Shown here: positions 40,043 to 48,903 of the stretch, one piece after another
Position numbering within the stretch: position 1 is the stretch's first letter
Layout: each line of letters begins with the position of its first letter
NCBI GenBank assembly: GCA_045631645.1
Contig: JAZQVC010000049.1
Span: 37,793 to 101,792, forward strand
Source of the DNA: SIG459 sp045631645
Lineage (GTDB): Bacteria > Bacillota > Clostridia > Oscillospirales > Oscillospiraceae
DNA: 64,000 bases
Direction of reading: 5' to 3'
The notes under the pieces: model-generated
The model's input: only the letters and a program-made list of their open reading frames with translations
Databases searched by the model: none
What the model was told of the DNA's origin: nothing
Position numbers and translations under genes: made by a program

Positions 40043-41002
40043 ATGAAAGAACTTATTATAAAACAAAATGACGCCGGACAGCGCCTTGACCGTTTTGTGG
40101 GCAAGGCAGTGCCGCTACTGCCCGAATCCTTGCTGCAAAAATACATCCGTCTCAAGCGCATAAAGCTCAACGGAAAGGGCGCAAAACGCGACACCCGTCT
40201 CAATCTTGGCGACACACTGCAATTATACATCAACGATGAGTTTTTTGAAAAGCCCAAAGAAGAAAATTCTTATCTTAAAGTTTCAACTCCCCGTCTGAAC
40301 ATAGTATATGAAGATGAGAACATTCTTTTGGCTGACAAGAAACCCGGCGTTCTCTGCCACAGCGCAGGCAAATGGGACTACAACACCCTCATCGCCAACA
40401 TTCAGGCTTATGCCTACCAGAAGGGCGAATGGCGTCCCAAAGAGGAAAACAGCTTTGCTCCCGCCCTTTGCAACCGCATTGACCGCAACACCGGCGGCAT
40501 TGTCATCGCTGCAAAAAACGCCGAAGCGCTGCGCATACTCAACGACAAAATCCGCGACCGCGAAATTGACAAGCGCTATCTCTGCATAGTCCACGGCAGA
40601 CCCAAGCCCGTGGAAGGCAGACTTGAGGGCTATATTTTCAAAGACGCCAAGAAAAATCAGGTTTACGTCAAAGACCGTTCCGAACCCGGCGCCAAAACCG
40701 CCGTTACGGACTATAAGCTCATAAAAAGCGCCAATGGACTCAGCCTTGTGGAATGCACTCTCCACACAGGCCGCACCCACCAGATACGCGCACAGATGTC
40801 CCACGCCGGCTGGCCTCTTCTGGGCGACGGCAAGTACGGCAGTGAGAGAAAAAATAAGTCCTTCGGCGAAACAGAGGGTCAGGCTCTCTATTCCTATAAG
40901 CTCCGTTTTGATTTCCCCACCGACGCGGGTATCCTCAACTATCTCCGCGGCAGAGAATTCGAAGTAACAGACATCGATTTTGTCAATAAATACTTTGGCT
41001 AA
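40043..41002 (+). CDS. RluA/RluC-family 23S rRNA pseudouridine synthase
   Basis: A 319-residue pseudouridine synthase. The N-terminal S4 RNA-binding domain (GQRLDRFVGKAVPLLPESLLQKYIRLKRIKLNG) fits RluC/RluD. The catalytic motif is RIDRNTGGIVIAAKN, with the nucleophilic Asp, in place of the usual HRLDxxTSG. Other family pieces are DKRYLCIVHGRP, LHTGRTHQIRAQMSH and LLGDGKYGS. Substrate uridines cannot be assigned from sequence alone, though RluC-type activity on 23S rRNA is most likely. The downstream lipoprotein gene follows 13 bases later. Confidence 0.92.
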   Translation: MKELIIKQNDAGQRLDRFVGKAVPLLPESLLQKYIRLKRIKLNGKGAKRDTRLNLGDTLQLYINDEFFEKPKEENSYLKVSTPRLNIVYEDENILLADKKPGVLCHSAGKWDYNTLIANIQAYAYQKGEWRPKEENSFAPALCNRIDRNTGGIVIAAKNAEALRILNDKIRDREIDKRYLCIVHGRPKPVEGRLEGYIFKDAKKNQVYVKDRSEPGAKTAVTDYKLIKSANGLSLVECTLHTGRTHQIRAQMSHAGWPLLGDGKYGSERKNKSFGETEGQALYSYKLRFDFPTDAGILNYLRGREFEVTDIDFVNKYFG

Positions 41003-41015
41003 GGAGGATATAAAG

Positions 41016-41870
41016 ATGAAGCGCATTATGGCCATTGCACTCATTATCTGCTTTGCCCTGTCCCTCTGCGCCTGCGGAGATGCAGCGGGTGGCGACATGC
41101 CCTCTCTCCCAACGCCCAGACCCGATGACACCATCACTTATCCCGTGGAGGGCGGAGATGAGCACTATATCGACCGTCCTATGCCCACTCCTCCCACGGA
41201 GAACGCGGAGTCTTCCGAAGCTCCCGATACTCCTCAGCCCGAAGAGACGGCGGTGCCCAACGAAGTTCAGCCCATCCCCACCCCCGAGGCTCCCCCCAGC
41301 AAGTTCCCCTATACATTGAGAATAGATAACCCCGCTCAGGGCATATACAAAGAGCCCTCCTATGACAGCTCTAAGCTTGGAATGGTCATTACCGCCACGG
41401 TTTACACCATTGTGGACGAAGCCATCGACATCGAGGGGATTCTCTGGGGCAAGCTCAAGTCCGGCGCAGGCTGGGTTGACCTTAATTCAATCGCCGCTTT
41501 CAACGGAAATGTTCCCCTTGTCACTGCAAACTTTGCTGATTTGAACCGCCTCGAAGAGCCCTATGAGGCTTTTTATCCTGCGTCTCGCTATGAATGGGCG
41601 GTCCTCGCAGATATCAGAGTCACAGCCCCCGTTACCAATGTGAAGCTTTTGATGCTTGAGCCTTTGGACTACAGCGTGTATGAAGAGTATTGCTCTCTCA
41701 GCGCTCTCGAGCCTCTACAGCCCTTCGTCACGGAGCTTTACTTCAGCGGCGACTTCACCACCTATGGACTTTCTCTTATCGATGAATTCGGCATGGAGCG
41801 CATCTTCGCCATCGGCCAAAGCGGCAGAAACGGTGAGCTTGTTGTCTGGGAAGTTACCGGAAACAACTGA
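41016..41870 (+). CDS. SH3-domain-like surface lipoprotein
   Basis: A 284-residue predicted lipoprotein. The signal peptide MKRIMAIALIICFALSLCAC ends in a lipobox with the lipidated Cys at residue 20. A long Pro/Glu-rich low-complexity spacer follows (many PTPP, PQPEE repeats, about residues 25-95). Then comes a bacterial SH3-like segment (GIYKEPSYDSSKLGMV...TVYTIVDEA...GILWGKLKSGAGWVDLNSI). The rest (about 120 residues) has no known motif. The start at 41016 is set by AAGGAGG and the signal peptide. It would sit on the outer face of the membrane, with the SH3 domain perhaps contacting cell wall. Confidence 0.82.
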   Translation: MKRIMAIALIICFALSLCACGDAAGGDMPSLPTPRPDDTITYPVEGGDEHYIDRPMPTPPTENAESSEAPDTPQPEETAVPNEVQPIPTPEAPPSKFPYTLRIDNPAQGIYKEPSYDSSKLGMVITATVYTIVDEAIDIEGILWGKLKSGAGWVDLNSIAAFNGNVPLVTANFADLNRLEEPYEAFYPASRYEWAVLADIRVTAPVTNVKLLMLEPLDYSVYEEYCSLSALEPLQPFVTELYFSGDFTTYGLSLIDEFGMERIFAIGQSGRNGELVVWEVTGNN

Positions 41871-41889
41871 TTTTAATATAGATACCAAT

Positions 41890-41920
41890 AAAAAGACCGA
41901 GGATAATCCTCGGTCTTTTT
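41890..41920. terminator. Rho-independent terminator after lipoprotein operon
   Basis: Stem AAAAAGACCGAGGA/TCCTCGGTCTTTTT around loop TAA, at the end of the upstream operon. Confidence 0.9.
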
Positions 41921-42039
41921 ATTGGTAAGTCTATGTGTATTTCTTCAACAGCATTTCAAACGGATTTGCAATATTACGAGCACAGTACACAAAGGCCGTT
42001 TCCCTATTCCGTGCAAAGTGCCGATTTGCCGTATTCTGC

Positions 42040-42068
42040 TTGATTGTCGAAAATTGTAGATATAAAAT
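42040..42068 (+). promoter_or_regulatory. Promoter of the MORN lipoprotein gene
   Basis: TTGATT (42040-42045), 17-base spacer, TAAAAT (42063-42068), 34 bases before the ATG, with GAGGGGGAG as ribosome site. Confidence 0.7.
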
Positions 42069-42102
42069 AAGATATACAATCAAACTGAGGGGGAGAGAAA
42101 CT

Positions 42103-43416
42103 ATGAAAAAGCTAGTCATCATCGGTCTTATATTGGCTATATGCCTTGCACTGTGCGCTTGCGGTGGTCCGAAAGAAGTCCAAAACATGGAGTATACTTT
42201 CGCCTATGACAACACAGTTCTGTCAGGTCTCTTCACAGGCATGGCAGAGCGCAAAGTTCCTGTTGGCAACGGAAAGTTTGTTGCCAGCGGTGGTGGGCAA
42301 ATTTTCTCATTTGAAGGTGAATGGATCGATGGTAGTCCAATTGGTGTTGGACATTTATTCTCAGACTCTTACACCATACGCCTTGAAGACGGGACTAAGC
42401 TTATCGGTGAATACGAAGGCAATGTCCTCAATGCAGTAGCAAATGGAAGCGGTACTTTTACTGCTACAAATTCTGATGGCAAATCCTATATTTATACTGG
42501 TGAATGGACAGAGGGCATGCCCAGCGGAGCAGGACATCTAACCACAAACACATATGCCATGAGTCTTGATGATGGCACTGAGCTTGTTGGCGAATATAAA
42601 GGTGATACGCTTAATGGAATCCCCGGCGGAAACGGCACCTTTGTTGCTACAACTTCCAATAACGAATCCTATAAATATACTGGCGAATGGATCGATGGCA
42701 AACCAGGTGGCAAAGGTCACTTGAAAACTGATATCTATACCGTTTATTTCAAAGACGGAGTTATTCGCACTGGCAAATATGAAGGTGATTTGCTTGACGG
42801 GCTTGCAAGTGGACACGGCACTTTTTCTGCCATCAATTCTGCTGGCGAAGCATATACATACACTGGCGAATGGAAAAACGGTCTTTATAACGGACAAGGC
42901 GAGACGCATTTTGAACGCGATTATTATTCATATATCGGAACGTATATCGATGGCGACTTCGCCCCTACTCCTGCCGATTTTTTTGTATCTATAGGTACAT
43001 ACCCCGAAAAAGAGCATGATGTTAACGAAAAGGCGTTCTCTTTTATGACAACACATAGTCAGGCCTTCATAGAAAATAGCTATAAGGGAATGGAAGACCT
43101 TATAGACAAAGAATATACCTATAAGGCCTTTGCTAAGAATCATTCAAATTCCGGCGACAAATTAATTCAAGTTCCTTATCTGAACGTTTTGCAGATTTTC
43201 GAGTATGACGATTGGTGGGGTTATGATTATACATTTATTTTGGCATATGACGGTCAATACAATTACTACTATATCCGTATGCTAGGCACAGCAGACAAAA
43301 TATATGAAGGTAGTCGAATAAAGCTTACCGCTTTGCCTCTTGACTATATGACTTACCCCAATGTCGGCGGTGGTACTACATGGGCTATAGCTTGTGCAGC
43401 AATAGCGGTGGAATAA
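42103..43416 (+). CDS. MORN-repeat lipoprotein
   Basis: A 437-residue lipoprotein. The signal MKKLVIIGLILAICLALCAC ends in a lipobox. Residues about 50-275 consist of several MORN-type repeats of the pattern Y-x-GEW-x-G-x-P-x-G-x-G-x (for example YTGEWTEGMPSGAGHL, YTGEWIDGKPGGKGHL, YTGEWKNGLYNGQGE). They alternate with a second repeat type containing LVGEYKGDTLNGIPGGNGTF. The last 160 residues have no known motif. MORN repeats form extended sheets that bind lipid, protein or carbohydrate. The gene is visibly more AT-rich than its neighbours and has unlike codon use, suggesting later acquisition. The ATG at 42103 is fixed by the ribosome site and signal peptide. Confidence 0.85.
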   Translation: MKKLVIIGLILAICLALCACGGPKEVQNMEYTFAYDNTVLSGLFTGMAERKVPVGNGKFVASGGGQIFSFEGEWIDGSPIGVGHLFSDSYTIRLEDGTKLIGEYEGNVLNAVANGSGTFTATNSDGKSYIYTGEWTEGMPSGAGHLTTNTYAMSLDDGTELVGEYKGDTLNGIPGGNGTFVATTSNNESYKYTGEWIDGKPGGKGHLKTDIYTVYFKDGVIRTGKYEGDLLDGLASGHGTFSAINSAGEAYTYTGEWKNGLYNGQGETHFERDYYSYIGTYIDGDFAPTPADFFVSIGTYPEKEHDVNEKAFSFMTTHSQAFIENSYKGMEDLIDKEYTYKAFAKNHSNSGDKLIQVPYLNVLQIFEYDDWWGYDYTFILAYDGQYNYYYIRMLGTADKIYEGSRIKLTALPLDYMTYPNVGGGTTWAIACAAIAVE

Positions 43417-43432
43417 ACTAAAATAAAAACAG

Positions 43433-43461
43433 AAAAGACCGAGGGAAAACCTCGGTCTTTT
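43433..43461. terminator. Bidirectional rho-independent terminator
   Basis: 12-bp stem AAAAGACCGAGG/CCTCGGTCTTTT around loop GAAAA, between the convergent MORN and PPOX genes. Confidence 0.9.
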
Positions 43462-43464
43462 GCT

Positions 43465-43959
43465 TTATTTTCTGTTAGGCATAGGTCTCTTTTTTGCGGT
43501 GAACTCCGGCACGCGGATTTTAATGGCGGTGACTCCACCGACCATTTTCTCCGAAAACTCGAAGTCTCCGCCTGTTTGGGTCTTCATAAGATATGTGAGG
43601 ACTTCCATTTTGCCCTCTGCGTCCTCCACAATCTCAGCCACGCCCTCTCCCATGACGGAGGAATAGCTTACTCCATACCGGCAGGCAACATCGCCCTCAA
43701 AGGGAACTATATCCGTATCTATCTCCACAAAGACATTGGGATTCGCTCTCAGCACATCAAGCTTGCGGCCTTTGGTGGCGCCGTGAAGATACAAGATAAG
43801 CTCATTATCCTCAAGCCTATAACCATAGTTCATAGGCACCACATATGGCTTATTACCATCTATCATGCCTATATGGGCAACCTTGGCTCTATCCAGAATG
43901 CCGATTATTTCTTCAATATCGGTGACTTCTCTTTCTCTTCTTGTGATTCCGCGTTTCAT
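43465..43959 (-). CDS. Pyridoxamine 5'-phosphate oxidase-like FMN-binding protein
   Basis: A 164-residue split-barrel flavin protein of the NimA/PPOX-like type. It starts MKRGITRREREVTDIEEIIGIL, then has KVAHIGMIDGNKPYVVPMNYGYR, the typical first strands that bind FMN. YLHGATKGRKLDVLRANPNVFVEID and YSSVMGEGVAEIVED follow. Members reduce nitro groups, detoxify or act as flavin reductases. The substrate here is unknown. It is transcribed after the short pseudouridine synthase gene. Confidence 0.87.
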   Translation of the reverse strand: MKRGITRREREVTDIEEIIGILDRAKVAHIGMIDGNKPYVVPMNYGYRLEDNELILYLHGATKGRKLDVLRANPNVFVEIDTDIVPFEGDVACRYGVSYSSVMGEGVAEIVEDAEGKMEVLTYLMKTQTGGDFEFSEKMVGGVTAIKIRVPEFTAKKRPMPNRK

Positions 43960-43977
43960 ATTTTCACCCCGAAAGTC

Positions 43978-44565
43978 TTACTGCGCCCAGTCGGGCAACG
44001 CTTCAAAGCTTCTTTCCTCCCCCTTATAGGGGAAGCTCAGACGGCAGGAGAACAAAAACGGATTTTCCGCTTCGTCTCTGGAGCCGTATTTATGGTCGCC
44101 CACAAGGGGAAAGCCCCTGGAGGAAAACTGCACTCTTATCTGGTGGCTGCGTCCCGTATGGAGGCGGACGCCCACAAGGCTCTTTTCCCCGGAGCGCAGA
44201 GTGCGAAATTCAAGGCGAGCTTTTTTAACTCCTCCGCGCTCTCGCTTCACAACGAAGACCTTGTTTTTTCGGGAATCCTTCCACAAAAGATCCTCCCAAT
44301 CTCCATTTTCCGGAGGGCAGCCATGGACAAGAGCCACATATTCCTTCACCAAATCTCCATTCTGTATCATTTTGGAGAAGAGGGCGGCGGCAGATTTTGT
44401 GCGGGCATAAACCATAACACCGCCAACATTTTTATCAAGGCGATGGAGGGTATATATCTCTCCTCCCAACTGCTCTTTAAGAGCATTGGGCACCTCATGC
44501 TCAGAATCTATTCCCACAGCCTTGATGTAAACAACTATGTCCTTGTCCTGATACAAAATTTCCAT
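43978..44565 (-). CDS. RluA-family pseudouridine synthase, short form without S4 domain
   Basis: A 195-residue synthase consisting of the catalytic core only. It has LHRLDKNVGGVMVYAR with the nucleophilic Asp, KEYVALVHG, LHTGRSHQIRVQFSSRGFPLVGDHKYG. It lacks the N-terminal S4 domain of the other copy at 40043-41002, as in RluA and TruC. It starts at the ATG at 44565 with GAGG 8 bases upstream. The insertion-like element ends right behind this ribosome site. Target RNA unknown. Confidence 0.9.
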   Translation of the reverse strand: MEILYQDKDIVVYIKAVGIDSEHEVPNALKEQLGGEIYTLHRLDKNVGGVMVYARTKSAAALFSKMIQNGDLVKEYVALVHGCPPENGDWEDLLWKDSRKNKVFVVKRERGGVKKARLEFRTLRSGEKSLVGVRLHTGRSHQIRVQFSSRGFPLVGDHKYGSRDEAENPFLFSCRLSFPYKGEERSFEALPDWAQ

Positions 44566-44579
44566 TTGATCTACCTCGA

Positions 44580-44854
44580 TTAGCCTAACCGATATAATCT
44601 GAACCCGTTTTTGAGGGCATACCCGTCGGCATTGCGGCGTTGTCGACTTTTGAAAGGCACAAAGCCTTTCTGCAAGCCGCCGCCTTGCACCGCCTTAGTA
44701 TATGACCTCAAAAATCTTCGACTTCACGGGCGAGGATTTTTAGTCAGGCAAAATTGAATGATGCAGGTGGGCTGTCGCCCACCAAAGAATGAAATGAAGC
44801 TTGGCGCTAAAATCCACCCCGTGAAGCGGGTTCGGATTATGTCGGTCAGGCTTA
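44580..44854. repeat. 275-bp MITE-like element with imperfect 30-bp terminal inverted repeats
   Basis: The left end (44580-44609) and the reverse complement of the right end (44825-44854) match at about 24 of 30 bases. Both share AGCCT, ATAATC, GAACCCG. The inside holds three further hairpins: GAAAGGC/GCCTTTC, AAAATCTTCG with CGAGGATTTT, and GGTGGGC/GCCCACC. There is no ORF of useful size. It lies in the intergenic gap between the pseudouridine synthase and the polyamine operon, 15 bases from the synthase start codon. No target-site duplication was identified. Confidence 0.6.
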
Positions 44855-44879
44855 TGGGGCGGCTTATTGCCGCCCCATA
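44853..44879 (-). terminator. Hairpin after potCD
   Basis: 11-bp stem TATGGGGCGGC/GCCGCCCCATA without a T-run on the minus strand. Possible weak terminator or 3' stabilising hairpin that touches the repeat element. Confidence 0.55.
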
Positions 44880-44885
44880 ATTACT

Positions 44886-46868
44886 TTAATTAACTTTGAG
44901 ATTTTCCCAGAGGGTGTTCAGATAATGGAGCATATCGGTGGACATATTGCGATAAGCATATCTGTTATAAAGCTCGGAGAAATTATCAATCTCGGGATAG
45001 AGCACAGCCATTGCTTCCTCGCCCATATCCTCGATATAGGTCTCGCTCTCATAAACAAGGCGGTTGGGAGAAGCATAGCATGTATATTCCGCATTTGCCA
45101 CTGCAGGATCTTCGGAGAGCATATAGTTAATGAATATCTCCGCAAGGTCCTTATTCTCGCAGCAGGTGGGAATGCACATTGCGTCTATATAATAGTTGGT
45201 GGGCTCGGGATAATAGAATCTAAGATCCACATTATCCGCCTGAGCGTCCTTCATGGTGAAATAGTCGCCTGCATAGTAGGCCGCAACGGAGGCCTCACCG
45301 GATTCCATCATATTATAGATTTCGTCCATAACACGGCTCTTAACCAGAGGCAGCTGTGCGCGCAGCTCTTCGAAAGCTGCATCCCAGACCGCATGATCCG
45401 TGGTGTTGACATCCGCGCCCAGCTTATACATAGCAGTGCCGAAAGCATCGCGGGCATTATTGAACTGGAGAATCTGGTTTGCATACTTCTCGTTCCAAAG
45501 GAGATCCCAGGAACCTGTATCAGCCTCATCAACCACATTAGCGTCATAGATAATGCCGATAATGCCGTAGGCATAAGGAACGGTATAGAGGTTATCCGGG
45601 TCATAGTAGAGACCGCGGAAGCTCTCGTCAATATACTGATAATTGGGGATATTGCTGTAATCAATGGGCAATAGCATATCCTCGCTTATCATGCGCTGAA
45701 TCATATAGTCCGAGGGGATGATAACATCATAGCTGACAGCGCCGGAGGAAATCTTATTATACATATCCTCATTGGAGGCAAAGGTGGTGTAGTTCACCTT
45801 TATTTTCTGTCCATAGGTTTCCTTATACCATTTCTCGAACTCGTCGATGGTGTCAAAGCTGCCCTCGCTGCCGTCGGAGATATATTCACCCCAGTTATAC
45901 ACATTCAGCTCCAGAGTGTCTCTGCCTATAAATGCGTTGACAGCGATTGCGGCGATTGCAACAAAGCCGATTATGGGAAGAACTATCTTGCGAACGGGGT
46001 TTTCAACGGGCTCGCGGCTCTTGCGTACCATTCTCTCCGCTTTTTTGGCAGCGCGGCGGCTGCGGCGGATTGCCTTTGCGGCTCTGGCCTCATCGTTATC
46101 GGCAAGATTGCTGAGAAGCAGCAGCGCCAGAATTACGAAGAATATGAGGGTTGCAAGGGCATACATCTTGGGAGTGACCGTTTTCTTGGTCATGTTATAG
46201 ATGCTGATGGGAAGGGTCTGGAAGCCGTTACCAGAGGTGAAATAGCTTATGACGAAGTCATCAAGGCTCATGGTGAATGCCATAATCATACCCGTTACAA
46301 CGCCGGGCATAATTTCGGGCAGCTCAACCTTGAAAAATGCTCTTATGGGGGTGCAGCCCAAATCCATTGCCGCCTCGGGCAATGAGCGGTCCATCTGCTG
46401 AAGCTTCGGCAGAACCTGCAAAATTACATAGGGCAGGCAGAATGTTATATGGGCTATAAGCATTGTCCAGAAGCTGAGGGAACTGGTTGCACCAAAAAGG
46501 CGACCCACGAAAACGAACATCAGCATCAGGCTGATACCTGTGATGATTTCGGGGTTTATCATGGGGATATTGGTAACCTGATCCAGAGTTGCTCTGTACC
46601 AGCGGCTGCGGAGCTTATTGATACCAACGCTGGCAGCAGTGCCCATAACCGTGGAGATAAGGGCGGCGCTTGTTGCAAGGATAAGGGTATTTTTCACCGC
46701 GCCAAGGGTCTCGCTATCACGGAAAAGTTCCTGATACCATTTCAGGGAGAAGCCGGAGAAAACGGAAAGGCTCTTGGCTTCATTGAAGGAGAACACCAGC
46801 AAAATTGCGATGGGCGCGAAGAGGAAAATGAAAATAATTGCGGTGTAAATTCTGGAGGCTGTTTTCAT
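44886..46868 (-). CDS. potCD: Polyamine ABC transporter permease-binding protein fusion (PotC-PotD)
   Basis: A 660-residue fusion. Residues 1 to about 260 are PotC with six helices and the ATPase-docking loop RSLPEAAMDLGCTPIRAFFKVELPEIMPGV. A very basic linker (about 265-295; RRSRRAAKKAERMVRKSRE) follows, then an extra transmembrane anchor (about 298-318). Residues 320-660 are PotD-like, binding spermidine/putrescine (NVYNWGEYISD; YDVIIPSDYMIQRM; YYPEPTNYYIDAMCIP). The binding domain is thus tethered outside the cell to its own permease. This is known in other Firmicutes. It overlaps potB by 4 bases and ends the operon. Confidence 0.93.
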   Translation of the reverse strand: MKTASRIYTAIIFIFLFAPIAILLVFSFNEAKSLSVFSGFSLKWYQELFRDSETLGAVKNTLILATSAALISTVMGTAASVGINKLRSRWYRATLDQVTNIPMINPEIITGISLMLMFVFVGRLFGATSSLSFWTMLIAHITFCLPYVILQVLPKLQQMDRSLPEAAMDLGCTPIRAFFKVELPEIMPGVVTGMIMAFTMSLDDFVISYFTSGNGFQTLPISIYNMTKKTVTPKMYALATLIFFVILALLLLSNLADNDEARAAKAIRRSRRAAKKAERMVRKSREPVENPVRKIVLPIIGFVAIAAIAVNAFIGRDTLELNVYNWGEYISDGSEGSFDTIDEFEKWYKETYGQKIKVNYTTFASNEDMYNKISSGAVSYDVIIPSDYMIQRMISEDMLLPIDYSNIPNYQYIDESFRGLYYDPDNLYTVPYAYGIIGIIYDANVVDEADTGSWDLLWNEKYANQILQFNNARDAFGTAMYKLGADVNTTDHAVWDAAFEELRAQLPLVKSRVMDEIYNMMESGEASVAAYYAGDYFTMKDAQADNVDLRFYYPEPTNYYIDAMCIPTCCENKDLAEIFINYMLSEDPAVANAEYTCYASPNRLVYESETYIEDMGEEAMAVLYPEIDNFSELYNRYAYRNMSTDMLHYLNTLWENLKVN

Positions 46869-47761
46869 TTGGCACCTCCATAAGTCTTCTTATTCACGAA
46901 ATACTTCATCAAGGCCATGCCGGCGAGAAGTATTATCATAAGTATGAACGCGATTGCGGCAGCAAAATGGAGGTTATTGGCCACATACTGTCCTTCAATT
47001 GCGTCACCTATCAGGAAGAACTTGCCGTTACCAAGCTTCTGAGAGATATAGAAGGTGCTGATGGAAGGGATTAGAACCATGGTAACACCTGAGATAACAC
47101 CGGGGAGGCTCAAAGGCCAGATAACCCTTCTCAGTACGCTTACGCCGCTGCAGCCCAAATCGCGGGCAGCTTCGATAAGCTTGATGTCCATTTTCGCCAT
47201 GATGGAATAGATGGGCAGAATCATATAGGGGAAATAGTCATAGACCATACCGATGACGACAGCCGCCTCGGTGCCTATGATATGAATCTGACCCAGTCCC
47301 AGATAGCCAAGAATACCGTTGAGAATACCGGTATCCTGCAGAATGGTCATCCATGCATAAGTGCGGATAAGGAAGTTCATCCACATAGGTATCATAATGA
47401 GGGTCATCATCGTTTTCTGTGCCTTTTCGGGAGCGCGTGCCATAATATAAGCCACGGGATAGCCAAGGATGAGGCATATCAGAGTGGAAATTATGGCAAG
47501 TTTCAAGCTTCGCAGGAAAATAACGATATAAGTGCGAACTTCGTTCATGCTTCCGTCCGCATTTGCCACCTGACTGGTGGCAGTGAAGAAGCGGGTGATA
47601 TTATCCAGCGTGAAGTTGAAGTTATTATCCGTAAAGGCGTAATATGCCACGAATATAAGAGGCACTATGATAAAAAGTGCCGACCAGAGGGTATAGGGAG
47701 CAAGAAGGCCGTGGCGTGCCCGAAACTCCCTCCTCTCCCTTTCGGTTCGTTTTCTCCTCAT
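46865..47761 (-). CDS. potB: Polyamine ABC transporter permease PotB
   Basis: 298 residues, about six helices, starting with a basic MRRKRTERERREF and then YTLWSALFIIVPLIFVAYYAF. The docking loop IEAARDLGCSGVSVLRRVIWPLSLPGV is the family's EAA motif. It works with PotC as the membrane channel. It overlaps potA by 4 bases and potCD by 4 bases. Confidence 0.94.
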   Translation of the reverse strand: MRRKRTERERREFRARHGLLAPYTLWSALFIIVPLIFVAYYAFTDNNFNFTLDNITRFFTATSQVANADGSMNEVRTYIVIFLRSLKLAIISTLICLILGYPVAYIMARAPEKAQKTMMTLIMIPMWMNFLIRTYAWMTILQDTGILNGILGYLGLGQIHIIGTEAAVVIGMVYDYFPYMILPIYSIMAKMDIKLIEAARDLGCSGVSVLRRVIWPLSLPGVISGVTMVLIPSISTFYISQKLGNGKFFLIGDAIEGQYVANNLHFAAAIAFILMIILLAGMALMKYFVNKKTYGGAK

Positions 47762-48903
47762 TCTTCTATCTCGCTTTCTGCGTCTGAAAGCTCGTCCAGC
47801 TCGTTGGAGAAGGAGGAGTAGTCGCCGAACATACCGGAATATTCGCTCTTTTTCATAACATGGATGGCTTCGGGTTCAATATAGATGCCTATATGCTCGC
47901 CCTCGCCGCAATAATCGGTTGTCTGGATCATCCACTTGAAGCCGTTTATATCCACGATTATCTCATAGTGTACGCCCATAAAGGTGACGGAGGTTACAAC
48001 GCCCTGAAGCATACCCTTCTCAAGAGGTACAATATCCACGTCCTCGGGGCGGACAACAACGTCCACGCTCTCTCTGCGGCCGAAGCCCGCGTCAACGCAG
48101 TCGAAGGTGTGACCGGAGAAGGAGACTTTATAGTCAGAGAGCATAATGCCGTCAACGATATTGCTCTCGCCGATGAAGTCGGCAACAAAAGCATTTTCGG
48201 GCTCGTTATAAATATCCGTGGGAGTGCCTATCTGCTGGATGCGTCCCTCGCTCATAACCACGATGGTATCGGACATACTGAGAGCCTCTTCCTGGTCGTG
48301 GGTAACGAAGACGAAGGTTATTCCCGTTGCCTTCTGGATTTTCTTAAGCTCCTGCTGCATATCTTTGCGCAGCTTAAGGTCCAGAGCACCCAGAGGCTCA
48401 TCCAGAAGCAGCACCTGAGGATGATTCACCAGAGCGCGGGCAATGGCAACGCGCTGCTGCTGTCCGCCGGAAAGGCGGGTAACGCTGCGGTTTTCAAAGC
48501 CGGTGAGCATAACAAGGCGCAGCATCTCGTTGACCTTTTCCTCTATCTCGGCCTTGGGCAGCTTTCTCTCGCGAAGAGGAAAGGCCACATTTTCAAAAAC
48601 GCTGAGATGGGGGAAAAGAGCGTATTTCTGGAAAACCGTGTTAACATCTCTCTTATGGGGAGGCACATCGTTTATGCGCTTGCCCATGAAGACTATGTCG
48701 CCCTCGTTGGGCTGCTCAAAGCCGCCTATGAGGCGCAGAGTGGTGGTCTTGCCGCAGCCGGAAGGTCCCAGCAGCGTTATAAATTCGTTATCATAAATAT
48801 CAAGGGAAATATCATCCAGTACGACCTGGCCATCTTCCCAGCTTTTGGTTATATTTTTAAGCTGAATAAGTTTCTTTCTTCCGTCCAACTTCTTGCCCTC
48901 CAT
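47758..48903 (-). CDS. potA: Polyamine ABC transporter ATP-binding protein PotA
   Basis: 381 residues. Walker A GPSGCGKTTTLRLIGG, signature RLSGGQQQRVAIARALVNHP, Walker B LLLDEPLGALD, and switch His in FVFVTHDQEEAL. The C-terminal TOBE domain starts near residue 280 (DVVVRPEDVDIVPL). It energises spermidine/putrescine import. The ATG at 48903 overlaps the stop of the regulator gene (TAATG) with no good ribosome site, so it is translated by coupling. An in-frame codon nine residues earlier lies inside the regulator gene and is unlikely. Confidence 0.95.
   Translation of the reverse strand: MEGKKLDGRKKLIQLKNITKSWEDGQVVLDDISLDIYDNEFITLLGPSGCGKTTTLRLIGGFEQPNEGDIVFMGKRINDVPPHKRDVNTVFQKYALFPHLSVFENVAFPLRERKLPKAEIEEKVNEMLRLVMLTGFENRSVTRLSGGQQQRVAIARALVNHPQVLLLDEPLGALDLKLRKDMQQELKKIQKATGITFVFVTHDQEEALSMSDTIVVMSEGRIQQIGTPTDIYNEPENAFVADFIGESNIVDGIMLSDYKVSFSGHTFDCVDAGFGRRESVDVVVRPEDVDIVPLEKGMLQGVVTSVTFMGVHYEIIVDINGFKWMIQTTDYCGEGEHIGIYIEPEAIHVMKKSEYSGMFGDYSSFSNELDELSDAESEIEE

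Noticed and set aside
44580..44854. CRISPR array or riboswitch in the 44.6-44.9 kb gap
   Set aside because: No regular direct repeat-spacer pattern and no known aptamer motif. Terminal inverted repeats fit a MITE-like element better.
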